Shown: piece after piece, positions 33,970 to 42,571 of the stretch
How positions within the stretch are numbered: the first letter of the stretch is position 1
Layout of the letters: every line of letters begins with the position of its first letter
Origin: Lentisphaerota bacterium
Lineage (GTDB): Bacteria > Verrucomicrobiota > Lentisphaeria > Oligosphaerales > JABHEG01
Assembly (NCBI GenBank): GCA_018676675.1
Contig: JABHEG010000107.1
Location: 28,302 to 92,301, forward strand
Direction: 5' to 3'
DNA: 64,000 bases
Translations under genes and position numbers: made by a program
Notes under the pieces: model-generated
Database searches by the model: none
The model's input: the letters and a program-made list of their open reading frames with translations, nothing else
What the model was told of the DNA's origin: nothing

Positions 33970-35667
33970 TCAGATCGGTTCGATGACCACCGAACGCAAA
34001 GCGCCACCAAGTGTATAGCCGAGTGCGAGAGCCCTTGGCTGCAGGACGAGGCTGTGGACTCCGGCGGGCAATGCCACCGTCCCGAAAGCCGTCATTCGGA
34101 ACGCCTCGCCTTCAGTGGTTGCTTCCACGGCGTTCTCAAGGGTCTGTTCGCAGATGTCCAGGGCCAGCACAGATCCCCCGAGCGGCTCAGATATCCTGGT
34201 CACAACCGACAGTCTGAAGGTCGCCGGTTTCGAGGTCTGGACCTGCCATGTCAAAGACTGCTCTTCAGAGAAGAAATTGGCGATGACCGGAATGTCAGCG
34301 CCATCTTCCCCTTTCATGTTCGTCACCTTCAGCTCTCCCGCCTTCACCCCGTACCCATCGCGCGTTGCCGTCAGGACGCCGAGCTCGGTCGCCCGTTCCT
34401 GCCGGATGTCCTGGGTAGGGAGGGGAGCTTCAACGTGCATCCGCTGCACGATTGGCGGCTTGCCGGCGAAATCGAGTGCCACTGTCTGCACGCCCCCACT
34501 CAGCGGGGCCGGAGGCAGGGGGCCGATGACGAGTCCGGTGTCAGTCCATTCCGTTTGGAGGTCGGTCTCGTGCCCCAGGAGTCGGGCCCGTTCCGGGGGG
34601 GCGGTGACCGATGAGATCGGCAGCCAGTCGGTGTCCGGCCATTCGAGAAGATGGAGGTAGAGCGTGTTGTCTGTCCGGGTGGCCCGGATGTTGGCGGCGC
34701 CTTTGGGGAGCGGGCACCCCTCAGTACCGCGGATTGCTTTGCCATGAGTCTTCAGCCAAGTCCCGATCATCCGCATCCGCTCCGCCTCGGGCTGGCTGAT
34801 TGTGCCATCCGGTTTGGGGCCCACATTGAGGAGGAAGTTCGCCCCCAACGAGGCCGTCTTGACCAAGCTCTGAATCAACGCCGGGGCAGACCAATAGGGG
34901 CCGCCGGCTTTGTAGCCCCAGCTCTTCGTGTTGATGGCTTGACAGCATTCGCAGGGAGCCCCTACGGGCAGCTCCGGGATCGAGCGCTCCGGCGTGAAGA
35001 AGTCTCCGTAACGGGCTCGGTCATTGACCACAGCGTGCGGCTGGTACTGCTTGATCATGTCGTAGAGGTGCTTGCCTCGCCAGTCGGCCTCGCTGCGATG
35101 GCTGCCATCCCACCAGATCCCGTCAATCCTGCCATAGTTCGTGCAGAGCTCACGCACCTGGCCTTCCAGAAACGCCTGGTACTTCGGCCAGTTCGGGCGA
35201 TCTTCGGGGCGTGCACACGGCCATTCTTTGAAGGCTCCCGGGCGGTTGACAAAGTTGACGTGGCGCCAGTCCGGCTGGGAGTAGTAGAACGCGATGCGCA
35301 TATCCTGGCGGCGGCAGGCATCCACCAGTTCGCCGATCAGGTCTCGCTTGAACGGCGTGTTGGTGATGTTGAAATCGGTCAGTGCACTGTCGAAGAGGCA
35401 GAACCCATCGTGGTGCTTCGCGGTGATGGTGATGTAACGCGCACCGGCGTCTTCGGCCAATCCGACCCACTCGTCGGCGTCAAAGCGGGAGGGATTGAAC
35501 TGATGCAGGAGCTCCCCGTACTCCTCCCGGGAGATTTCCTCCCGATACATCACCCATTCCCCCCGTTGGAGCAGGGCGTAGAGTCCAAAGTGTACGAACA
35601 TACCGAAGCGTGCTTCGGTCCACCACCGTATGTTCTCGAGGTTGGTCGGGTCGGCGTTGATCTTCAT
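33970..35667 (-). CDS. Alpha-L-fucosidase (GH29), second copy
   Basis: A 565-residue GH29 protein. Barrel motifs are FGMFVHFGLYALLQRGEW, TAKHHDGFCLFD and the nucleophile D187 in GIWWDGSH; GANFLLNVGPKPDG closes the barrel and a C-terminal beta region follows. There is no signal peptide, as with the first copy. Compared with the 19718-21460 enzyme it has a different acid/base region (CECCQAINTKSWGY), so linkage preference may differ. ATG 35667; the ribosome site is weak. It is the first gene of a minus-strand pair with the DUF4838-CBM9 protein. Confidence 0.95.
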   Translation of the reverse strand: MKINADPTNLENIRWWTEARFGMFVHFGLYALLQRGEWVMYREEISREEYGELLHQFNPSRFDADEWVGLAEDAGARYITITAKHHDGFCLFDSALTDFNITNTPFKRDLIGELVDACRRQDMRIAFYYSQPDWRHVNFVNRPGAFKEWPCARPEDRPNWPKYQAFLEGQVRELCTNYGRIDGIWWDGSHRSEADWRGKHLYDMIKQYQPHAVVNDRARYGDFFTPERSIPELPVGAPCECCQAINTKSWGYKAGGPYWSAPALIQSLVKTASLGANFLLNVGPKPDGTISQPEAERMRMIGTWLKTHGKAIRGTEGCPLPKGAANIRATRTDNTLYLHLLEWPDTDWLPISSVTAPPERARLLGHETDLQTEWTDTGLVIGPLPPAPLSGGVQTVALDFAGKPPIVQRMHVEAPLPTQDIRQERATELGVLTATRDGYGVKAGELKVTNMKGEDGADIPVIANFFSEEQSLTWQVQTSKPATFRLSVVTRISEPLGGSVLALDICEQTLENAVEATTEGEAFRMTAFGTVALPAGVHSLVLQPRALALGYTLGGALRSVVIEPI

Positions 35668-35745
35668 AGGGCTGGTTCCGGCGTGTGCCTCTTCTTACCG
35701 TGTGTCGCGCCTGAACGACTCGACGTATGCCCCCCCAACGGGAAC

Positions 35746-35800
35746 GGGCTGCGCCGTAGTGTGTTCACACTTTAGTGTGTCTTCCCGTAGGCGACAGCCC
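35746..35800. other. Branched stem-loop element
   Basis: An outer interrupted stem, GGGCTG-c-GCC (35746-35755) with GGC-ga-CAGCCC (35790-35800), encloses CACAC-TTTA-GTGTG at 35766-35779. It lies between divergent genes and recalls the layout of the element at 19466-19515, though the sequences differ. Confidence 0.4.
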
Positions 35801-35909
35801 TGCCTGCCTGTGAGCATACCTTGCATCCCCGACTGGCCAACGCTATTTTCTCGCCCATAGTGGGATAGCGATTTCCGAACCGGGTTGCCGAGATGTCCTC
35901 TCCGGCTAC

Positions 35910-38129
35910 ATGAGGCCGGCGTGTTTGGTCCCGGGCGGATGGGATCCAGACGCCCCTCCAGCAGAGGTAACACACCACGTGCGCTTTCGCAGGTATGGCC
36001 GAACGCATCAGTTGCGGATTGAGACCGCAGATGATTTGCGTGATGTCCTCGAACTGGATGAGTCGCTGTGGTGTGCGACCGGTGCGCCGATTAGCGCATA
36101 CCGGTGCGATGCCAAATTTCTGCAGCTGGTGGACCACAACACCGACGGACGCATCCACACTGAGGAGCTCCACGCGGCCATTCGCTGGGTGCTTGACAGT
36201 CTCTCCGACTACTCAGGCCTGACCGAGAAGACCGACGTCCTGCCGTTGGCGGCCATCCGGGGGGACACGCCGGCAGGCGCCGCCCTGTTGCGCTCCGCCA
36301 AGTATGTCCTGCAGGCTCTGGAGATCCCCGACGGAGTCAGCATTTCTCTGGGGCAACTTCGCGGCTATATGGCGACAGTCAAGACCCGACCGCTCAACGG
36401 TGACGGCGTGATCGTTGCGGAGGCGTGCAAGACGCCGGAAACCGCGGAGTTCATCGGGGCCGTGCTCAGCGCGACCGGAGGGACAGACGAGGCCGGCGGA
36501 AAGAAGGGCGTCAGCGAGAAGAACCTGAAGGACTTTGTGGCTGCCGTTCCCGCGCTGCTTGACTGGCGGGCCCGAGGAAACGTGGACCCCGAAAGCGAGA
36601 CGGCCGAACACCTTCTGTTCGGCGCGGATACCGGCGCCGTCCACGACGTACTCGTCGAACACGCGGCAGATGTGGACCTGTTCTTCCGGCTCTGCGGGCT
36701 TGTCGCTTACGATGCCCGAACCATGCCCCGGGTGGGTGGGCTCGACGCCAACGCCAGTGCCCTCAACCCGGCCACACCGGCCGAGATCGACGCATATCTG
36801 CAGTCACTGCCAATTGCTTCGCCGACAGCCGACGGCGTACTGCCCCTTGATGAAGCATCCATCAACCCGCTTTTCCGGGGCTGGATTTCGCGATTCCGGG
36901 ACCAGGTTGTTCAGCGCATTCTCGGTGAGATAGAGAGCATTGACCTCCCGGCCTGGCAGCAGATCCGCGCCGCCCTGGCCCCCTACCAGGCGTACCTGGC
37001 CGAGAAGAAGGTCGCAATCGTCGACGCTTTGCCGACAGAGAAGCTTGAACACTATCGCAACCCGGCCTTTGAGAAGGAGGCGCTTGAGCTGATCGCTGCC
37101 GATAAGGAAGTGGCGGAGATCATGAACGGGCTGCAGCAGCTCGAGCGGTTGATTCTCTACCACCGATATCTCCTGGATCTCGCTAACAACTTTGTCAGCT
37201 TCCCGGACCTCTACGACGTCAAGGGGCAGGCGATGTTCGAGGTGGGGGCTCTGATCATGGATGGGCGCTGGTTTGGGTTTGCCGTGAAGGTTGACAATGT
37301 GGCGGCCCACAGCGCAGTGGCCAAGAAGAGTAGCCTTTTCGTCATGTACGTGGAGGTCACGCCCCCAACGGGCACAAAGATGACCGTTGCCGTGGCAGCG
37401 ACATCCGGCACCAAAGGGAACCTCGGGGTGGGTAAGCGGGGTGTGTTTTTCGACACAAGCGGGCAGGAGCACGACGCCAAAGTCGTCCAAGTCATCGAGA
37501 ACCCGGTGAGCCTGCGCGAAGCTTTAGCGGTCCCGTTCCTCCGGTTGTGGGCTCTGGCCGAGGGCAAGATCGAGTCGTGGTCCGGCGGGGCCGGGAAGAA
37601 GCTGGACACGGAATTCAACAAGCTTCTCGCCGCACCCGCTGCTGCGCCGGCGGCTCCGGCTGGGCGTCCCGGTGGTGGCTTGGTAGGGGTTGGTGTGGTC
37701 GCGGCCGCGTTGGGCTCCTCATTCGCGTTTGTGATCAAGACGATATCGAGCATGTCTCCTCAGCAGGTCGTGGGCGGGGTGGCGACGGCAGCGCTGCTGG
37801 TTGTCTTCCCGATCAGCCTGATTGCCGTACTCAAACTGCGACGCCAGGATCTAAGTGCGTTGCTGGAAGGATGTGGTTGGGCTGTCAACGTGCGTATGCG
37901 TCTGAACCGTGGACAGCGACAGGATTTCACTCACTGTGTTGACTACCCGGAGGGGGCAGAGGGAACACCGAAGCGGCATTGGCTTCGTATGACCATTGTC
38001 GCCCTGCTGCTGATCGCAACGCTGGTTGGCGGGGTTCGCTCCTGTCGGGCTCTGTCTGGAGCTCCTCCCGCTGTGGAGCCTCAAGCGGAGGTCACCCCGG
38101 CGGTGACACCACCCGCAGCCACCAAGTAA
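35910..38129 (+). CDS. Unknown EF-hand-containing protein with three C-terminal membrane segments
   Basis: A protein of up to 739 residues that I cannot assign. A canonical calcium loop, DHNTDGRIHTEE (75-86), is followed by weaker DG-containing loops near 165 (LNGDGVIVAEA) and 325 (TADGVLPLDEA). The middle is helical and soluble. After an Ala-Pro-Gly-rich linker there are three membrane segments at about 600-620, 635-660 and 690-710, with RRQDLSALLEGCGWAVN between the last two. ATG 35910 lacks a ribosome site; GTG 35979 has AGAGG ten bases upstream and may be the true start. It ends 52 bases before atpD, so it may be transcribed with the N-ATPase. Confidence 0.75.
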   Translation: MRPACLVPGGWDPDAPPAEVTHHVRFRRYGRTHQLRIETADDLRDVLELDESLWCATGAPISAYRCDAKFLQLVDHNTDGRIHTEELHAAIRWVLDSLSDYSGLTEKTDVLPLAAIRGDTPAGAALLRSAKYVLQALEIPDGVSISLGQLRGYMATVKTRPLNGDGVIVAEACKTPETAEFIGAVLSATGGTDEAGGKKGVSEKNLKDFVAAVPALLDWRARGNVDPESETAEHLLFGADTGAVHDVLVEHAADVDLFFRLCGLVAYDARTMPRVGGLDANASALNPATPAEIDAYLQSLPIASPTADGVLPLDEASINPLFRGWISRFRDQVVQRILGEIESIDLPAWQQIRAALAPYQAYLAEKKVAIVDALPTEKLEHYRNPAFEKEALELIAADKEVAEIMNGLQQLERLILYHRYLLDLANNFVSFPDLYDVKGQAMFEVGALIMDGRWFGFAVKVDNVAAHSAVAKKSSLFVMYVEVTPPTGTKMTVAVAATSGTKGNLGVGKRGVFFDTSGQEHDAKVVQVIENPVSLREALAVPFLRLWALAEGKIESWSGGAGKKLDTEFNKLLAAPAAAPAAPAGRPGGGLVGVGVVAAALGSSFAFVIKTISSMSPQQVVGGVATAALLVVFPISLIAVLKLRRQDLSALLEGCGWAVNVRMRLNRGQRQDFTHCVDYPEGAEGTPKRHWLRMTIVALLLIATLVGGVRSCRALSGAPPAVEPQAEVTPAVTPPAATK

Positions 38130-38181
38130 CCGAACGCTCTGTGCGCGGTGCGCACAACGACAACAACAAGGCCGCTCGCCT

Positions 38182-39603
38182 GTGCCGAATACCGGTCAAA
38201 TCGTAGCCATTCGCGGGTCCGTTGTGGACGTTGAGTTCCCTGTTGCGCTGCCCGGAATCGACGAAGCGCTGCATATCGATGGTCCCACCGGCCGGATCGT
38301 CGTGGAAGTCCATCAGCACCTCAGCCGTTCACGCATACGCGGGATTGCCATGAGCCCCACGGACGGGCTTGCGCGTGAGACCGACGTTGTCGCTACCGGA
38401 CAGCCAATCCTGGTGCCGGTCGGCGATGCGACGCTTGGCCGGATGATCAGTGTCCTGGGAGAGCCTCTGGATGAGCGCGGTCCGGTTGGTGCGGAAGCGG
38501 AAGAACGCCCGATTCACGCCCAGGGCCCGCCCATGTCCGAGCAGCGGACCGAGTACGAGATTTTCCAGACCGGCATGAAAGTGGTTGACCTGCTGGCACC
38601 TCTGGCCAAGGGGGGGAAAGCCGGAATGTTCGGTGGGGCCGGCGTTGGCAAGACTGTACTGATCAATGAACTCATCCGGAATACAGTAGCCAAGTATGCC
38701 GGTATCGCCGTATTCGCCGGTGTGGGTGAACGATCGCGTGAAGGCAGTGATCTTTGGCATGAGATGTCGGAGGCCGGTGTTCTGGACAAGACCGTGCTCG
38801 TGTTCGGGCAGATGAACGAACCGCCCGGGGCCAGATTCCGCGTTGCGCTTACTGCACTCACGATCGCCGAATCGTTTCGCGATGGCCAGGGAAAAGACGT
38901 TTTGCTGTTGGTGGACAACGTATTCCGCTTTGTTCAGGCGGGCTCTGAGATATCCGGTTTGCTGGGCCGTCTGCCGTCGCGGGTCGGCTATCAGCCCACA
39001 CTCGCCTCGGAAGTGGCTGAACTCCAGGAGCGCATCACCAGTACGCACAATGGGTCGGTGACCAGCATCCAGGCCGTGTATGTGCCGGCCGATGACTTAA
39101 CCGATCCCGCGACAGCTGCGACATTTTCGCACCTGGATGCGAGTATTACGCTCAGCCGCAGACTTGCCACCGAGGGGCTCTACCCGGCCATCGATCCCCT
39201 GGACTCCAGCAGCAAACTGCTGACGCCGACGGTCGTCGGCGAGCGGCACTACCGCGTGGCTCGGGAAGTGCGTGAGACGATAGCCCGCTATCGTGGGCTC
39301 GAGGACATCATTGGAATGCTGGGGCTGGAGGAGCTATCCCGCGATGACCAGCAGGTCGTGCACCGGGCGCGGCGACTGATTCGGTTCCTGACGCAACCGT
39401 TCTTCGTTACCGAGCACTTCACCGGGAAGGACGGTCAGTTCGTCTCAACTGAAGAGACTCTGGAAGGCTGTGAGGCTATTCTTGGGGGTGAGTTTGACGA
39501 TCAGCCCGAATCGGCCCTCTATATGATCGGCTCCATTGACCAGGCCAGAGCCGCTGCTTCCGGGACTCCGGATGCGGCTCCCGCCGGGGAGGAGGCGTCG
39601 TGA
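38182..39603 (+). CDS. atpD: N-type ATPase beta subunit
   Basis: The catalytic beta subunit (473 residues) of an N-type rotary ATPase. P-loop GGAGVGKT at 151-158, the catalytic glutamate and arginine in GERSREG (182-188), LLLVDNVFRFVQAG, and the DELSEED-like EELSRDDQ. It is the first gene of the operon, as in all N-ATPases, whereas ordinary F-ATPase operons put beta near the end. GTG start (MPNTGQIVAIRG). Overlap with atpC is four bases (GTGA). It synthesises or hydrolyses ATP at the alpha-beta interface on the cytoplasmic side. Confidence 0.97.
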   Translation: MPNTGQIVAIRGSVVDVEFPVALPGIDEALHIDGPTGRIVVEVHQHLSRSRIRGIAMSPTDGLARETDVVATGQPILVPVGDATLGRMISVLGEPLDERGPVGAEAEERPIHAQGPPMSEQRTEYEIFQTGMKVVDLLAPLAKGGKAGMFGGAGVGKTVLINELIRNTVAKYAGIAVFAGVGERSREGSDLWHEMSEAGVLDKTVLVFGQMNEPPGARFRVALTALTIAESFRDGQGKDVLLLVDNVFRFVQAGSEISGLLGRLPSRVGYQPTLASEVAELQERITSTHNGSVTSIQAVYVPADDLTDPATAATFSHLDASITLSRRLATEGLYPAIDPLDSSSKLLTPTVVGERHYRVAREVRETIARYRGLEDIIGMLGLEELSRDDQQVVHRARRLIRFLTQPFFVTEHFTGKDGQFVSTEETLEGCEAILGGEFDDQPESALYMIGSIDQARAAASGTPDAAPAGEEAS

Positions 39604-39998
39604 GGCTGCAGGTGATGAGCTGTACGGATGTCGTTCTCGACCAGGAAGCGGTCCACGTGACGGTCGAAGATCCTACCGGCTCGCTGGGGATCCGCCCGGG
39701 GCATGCTCCATTGGTGACGCCTCTGGTACAGGGAATCGTCTACGTGCGGACGGGGACGGGCAGTGATACGTACGTGGCTGTGAACGGCGGGGTGATGGTG
39801 GTCACGCCGGACACGATCAGAATCGCGTCCCGGCAGGCTGTTGCCGGCTCGGATCTTCGGCACCTTGAAACGACTGTCCTGCACCAGTTTGAGGCGGAGG
39901 CCGAGGCCGACCGCACGAACCACACCGCTTTCGAAAAGATGCGATTGAGTTTCCTGAGGCGAGTGACTGACTTCGAGCGCTCAGGAGGCAGGTTGTGA
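39600..39998 (+). CDS. atpC: N-type ATPase epsilon subunit
   Basis: A 132-residue epsilon subunit of the central stalk. The N-terminal beta-sandwich has the family pattern GSLGIRPGHAPLVTPL and GGVMVVTPDTIRI, and a helical C-terminus follows that may regulate ATP hydrolysis. GTG 39600 overlaps the atpD stop and is preceded by GGAGGAGG. It ends overlapping the next start by four bases. Its position second in the operon is characteristic of N-ATPases. Confidence 0.93.
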   Translation: MRLQVMSCTDVVLDQEAVHVTVEDPTGSLGIRPGHAPLVTPLVQGIVYVRTGTGSDTYVAVNGGVMVVTPDTIRIASRQAVAGSDLRHLETTVLHQFEAEAEADRTNHTAFEKMRLSFLRRVTDFERSGGRL

Positions 39999-40279
39999 GT
40001 ACCGCAGACGGCAAGCAGACGTTCGTGGAGAGCGTTGCCAAGCGCCGGGAACTGCACGAGAAGCATGAACGCGACGGCGACCGGTCGTTCTGGCAGTCCG
40101 TCGGAACGATGGGGACGGTTGGCTGGTCGATCGCCATCCCCATGACGGCGGGGACGCTGTTCGGGCGTTGGCTTGACACACGTCTGGCGTCCGGGCATGT
40201 GTTCATGTTCTTTTTTATGCTCGTCGGGCTCAGTGCAGGATGTACGGTGGTGTGGCGTATGATTATGGAGAAACGATGA
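39995..40279 (+). CDS. atpQ: N-ATPase AtpQ (AtpI-like) membrane protein
   Basis: A 94-residue protein with a charged N-terminal half (KRRELHEKHERDGD) and two membrane helices (VGWSIAIPMTAGTLFG and FMFFFMLVGLSAGCTVVW). It matches AtpQ, the AtpI-like component found in N-ATPase operons, thought to help c-ring assembly or ion supply. GTG start in a GTGA overlap with atpC, ATGA overlap with atpR. Identification relies on size, topology and position. Confidence 0.85.
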   Translation: MSTADGKQTFVESVAKRRELHEKHERDGDRSFWQSVGTMGTVGWSIAIPMTAGTLFGRWLDTRLASGHVFMFFFMLVGLSAGCTVVWRMIMEKR

Positions 40280-40587
40280 GTGGTTTGATGGGCATGGGAC
40301 TGGTAGGCTGGATCGTCGCCCTGGTTGTCGGGTTCGTTGTGGGCGGCGTCTTTTTCCTCTCGATCAAGGCTCAGGTCGGTTACGTGCTGAGCCGCAAGGG
40401 ACCGCCTTGGCTGGTGCCCGCCCTGATGTATGGGCGTATGTTCTTTGTGGGGGCGATTCTGGTGGTCGTTGCGCTGGAGCTGCCACGTGAGAACATCCCC
40501 GCCGCATTGTTCGCCGGGGTGATAGGCAGCCTGGTGGCACGTATCCTGGTTTCCCGAACTGTGAAGAAGAGCGGCACCGATGGGTAA
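40276..40587 (+). CDS. atpR: N-ATPase AtpR membrane protein
   Basis: A 103-residue protein with three predicted membrane helices (GLVGWIVALVVGFVVGGVFF; LMYGRMFFVGAILVVVAL; NIPAALFAGVIGSLVARIL). It fits AtpR, unique to N-ATPase operons, in which a membrane arginine (here in YGRMFF) has been proposed to pair with the c-subunit carboxylate during ring assembly. ATG 40276 follows TATGGAG and overlaps the atpQ stop; a longer upstream frame would lie in atpQ. Overlaps atpB by eight bases. Confidence 0.85.
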   Translation: MSGLMGMGLVGWIVALVVGFVVGGVFFLSIKAQVGYVLSRKGPPWLVPALMYGRMFFVGAILVVVALELPRENIPAALFAGVIGSLVARILVSRTVKKSGTDG

Positions 40588-41338
40588 AACGTTCGAAATC
40601 ACTCTAGGCGGGCTTGGCACTGTGGCTCTGCCTCAGAGCGTACTGGCCACGTGGGGTGTCATGATCTTCCTCATGGCCCTTGCCCTGTTCTTGCGCCATT
40701 GTCTGAAGCGTGAAGGCCTCGAGCCGCTACAGAACGCGTTGGAGCTTTTCATGGAGCAGCTCTGTGCGCTGATTCGCGAAATCGTCCACGCGGATCCTGC
40801 GCCATACGTTCCCTTCGTGGGGACGCTGTTCGTCTTCGTGTTCACGGCGAATCTGGTCGGGATGATCCCCGGGTTGAGCAGCCCCACCGCCGACTTGAGT
40901 GTGACGGCCGGCTTGGCCACCCTTGTTTTCGTGTCTGTCCCTTTCTACGGCATCCGTGCTCGCGGTGTCGGCAACTACCTGAGGTCCTACCTGAAGCCGA
41001 ATCCCTTCCTGTTGCCGTTCAACCTTCTCGGTGAGGTGACCCGGACGCTCGCGCTAGCCATCCGTCTGTTCGGCAACATCATGAGCGGGGAGTTCCTTTT
41101 CCTGGTTGTGGTAGGCGTCATCACGACGGTGCTCAATGGCTACGCCACCGTGTTCATGCCGGCCGGCTACATCCTGACCCTGTTTCTCTCGATTCTCAGC
41201 CTGATCACCGCTGCTATCCAGGCCTATATTTTCACCGTCCTGGCCCTCGTCTACGTCGGGTCCGCCGTCCAAAGTGAGCAGAAGCGAGCAGAGGACGCCC
41301 CCGCTCCGCCGGAAACCGCGGAGGGCAGCCCGGCGTGA
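40580..41338 (+). CDS. atpB: N-type ATPase subunit a
   Basis: A 252-residue stator membrane subunit forming the ion half-channels. The essential arginine is R162 in LALAIRLFGNIMSG, in the strongly conserved helix; TANLVGMIPG near residue 90 is also family-typical. About five to six membrane segments are present and the C-terminus is a short polar tail (QKRAEDAPAPPETAEG). It begins with ATG inside the end of atpR. A 90-base gap with short direct repeats (AATCTCGAAT) separates it from atpE. Confidence 0.96.
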   Translation: MGKTFEITLGGLGTVALPQSVLATWGVMIFLMALALFLRHCLKREGLEPLQNALELFMEQLCALIREIVHADPAPYVPFVGTLFVFVFTANLVGMIPGLSSPTADLSVTAGLATLVFVSVPFYGIRARGVGNYLRSYLKPNPFLLPFNLLGEVTRTLALAIRLFGNIMSGEFLFLVVVGVITTVLNGYATVFMPAGYILTLFLSILSLITAAIQAYIFTVLALVYVGSAVQSEQKRAEDAPAPPETAEGSPA

Positions 41339-41428
41339 GGATTGAGGAATCTCGAATCTCAAATAAACGAATCCCGAATCTCGAATATCCAGTAAACCTG
41401 ACAACCACGTTCAATGGAGGATGTCCCC

Positions 41429-41671
41429 ATGGACCCTGAAACTCAGTTACAGGTCGTGAGGATTGTGGCCGCTGGCGCGACGATTGCGATCGGGTCGATT
41501 GCCCCCGCCCTGGCTGAAGGGAAAGCGCTTGCTCAAGCTCTTGAATCGATCGCCCGACAACCTGATGCGAGTGACACCATCTCCCGTACACTATTCGTTG
41601 GCTTGGCGATGGTTGAGTCAACAGCCATCTACTGCCTCGTCATGGCGTTCATCATTTTGTTTGTCAAATAG
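41429..41671 (+). CDS. atpE: N-type ATPase subunit c (double-carboxylate type)
   Basis: An 80-residue hairpin subunit of the rotor ring. Helix 1 carries E30 (SIAPALAEGKALAQALE) and the loop IARQPD; helix 2 carries E63 in AMVESTAIY. The E63-S64-T65 and Y68 set corresponds to sodium ligands in Ilyobacter-type rings, while a second carboxylate in helix 1 is typical of N-ATPases. Ion choice is therefore uncertain: N-ATPases were proposed to be sodium pumps, but the Burkholderia ring was reported to be proton-specific. ATG 41429 is eight bases after GGAGG; ATG 41414 would overlap that site. Confidence 0.95.
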   Translation: MDPETQLQVVRIVAAGATIAIGSIAPALAEGKALAQALESIARQPDASDTISRTLFVGLAMVESTAIYCLVMAFIILFVK

Positions 41672-41759
41672 CCAGGCCACCCCCTGACGTCTCGAGGATT
41701 GACCCGGGACGTTTAACAGTGCGGCGTGTCGCCGTGTGATGCTGGGAGTCTTTACCGTC

Positions 41760-42545
41760 ATGCTGGAGTTCACACTTACCGGCTTTGTCTTCGCGATCGT
41801 GAACTTCCTAATCCTGGCCGCGTTGCTGTACAAGTTCCTGCACAAGCCTCTGTTGGACGTGTTGGAGAAGCGGCGAGCCGCGATCGAGGGGGCCCAAAGG
41901 AAGGCTCGCGAGGCACAGGAAGCGGCCGAGAAACTGAAGCAGGACTGCGACGCGCGGTTGGCCGGTATGGAGGAAGAGCGCGACGAACTCCTTGCGGCTG
42001 CCCGCCGCGATGCCGCCACGGCTCGAGACAATTTGCTCGAGGCGGCACGCAACGAAGCGGAACGGGAGCTTGCGGGGCTGAAGCGCGACTGGGACCGTAG
42101 GGAGCGGGAGGCGGCTGACGCGCTGCAGGGAGCCCTCGTAGAGACCTCTCTCGAGCTTGTGCGTCAGATACTCCAGCGCCTGACCGATGCCAACGTGGAG
42201 CGAAAACTGTTGGATGCCCTCCTCGCTGAACTGGTGCAGTTGAAGGACAGTGACCACAGCCCGGCGGACCTGTTCGCAGCAGACACGGCCGTTCGTGTCG
42301 TCAGTGCCACTCCTCTCAGTGATGGCGATCGCACCCGCGTCAGCGACACGATCACCGGTTTGGCGGATGCCCCTCCCACGATCAACTTCAGTGAAGATGC
42401 CAGTCTGATTGCCGGGGCGCGGGTTGAGTTTGTGGCCGTGGCCGTGAATTCTGACCTTGCCGACACCGTGGGTGCTGTCCTGTCGGCCGCTTCGGCCCCG
42501 GGGCCTGAACCAGTTACGAATCAGGTTGAGACCATCACCGAATAG
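41760..42545 (+). CDS. atpF: N-type ATPase fused b-delta subunit
   Basis: A 261-residue peripheral-stalk protein. An N-terminal membrane helix (VFAIVNFLILAALLYKFL) leads to a long charged coiled coil (about 35-140), then a C-terminal domain of about 90 residues (VVSATPLSDGDRTRVSDTI, GARVEFVAVAVNSDL) like the delta subunit. N-ATPase operons lack atpH and carry this b-delta fusion, which explains the absence of a separate delta gene. I prefer ATG 41760 (MLEFTLTGF) over ATG 41739 because GGGAG precedes it, although at 12 bases. Confidence 0.9.
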   Translation: MLEFTLTGFVFAIVNFLILAALLYKFLHKPLLDVLEKRRAAIEGAQRKAREAQEAAEKLKQDCDARLAGMEEERDELLAAARRDAATARDNLLEAARNEAERELAGLKRDWDRREREAADALQGALVETSLELVRQILQRLTDANVERKLLDALLAELVQLKDSDHSPADLFAADTAVRVVSATPLSDGDRTRVSDTITGLADAPPTINFSEDASLIAGARVEFVAVAVNSDLADTVGAVLSAASAPGPEPVTNQVETITE

Positions 42546-42571
42546 GCCGTTCAGGCTGGAGAGGCGAGTAC

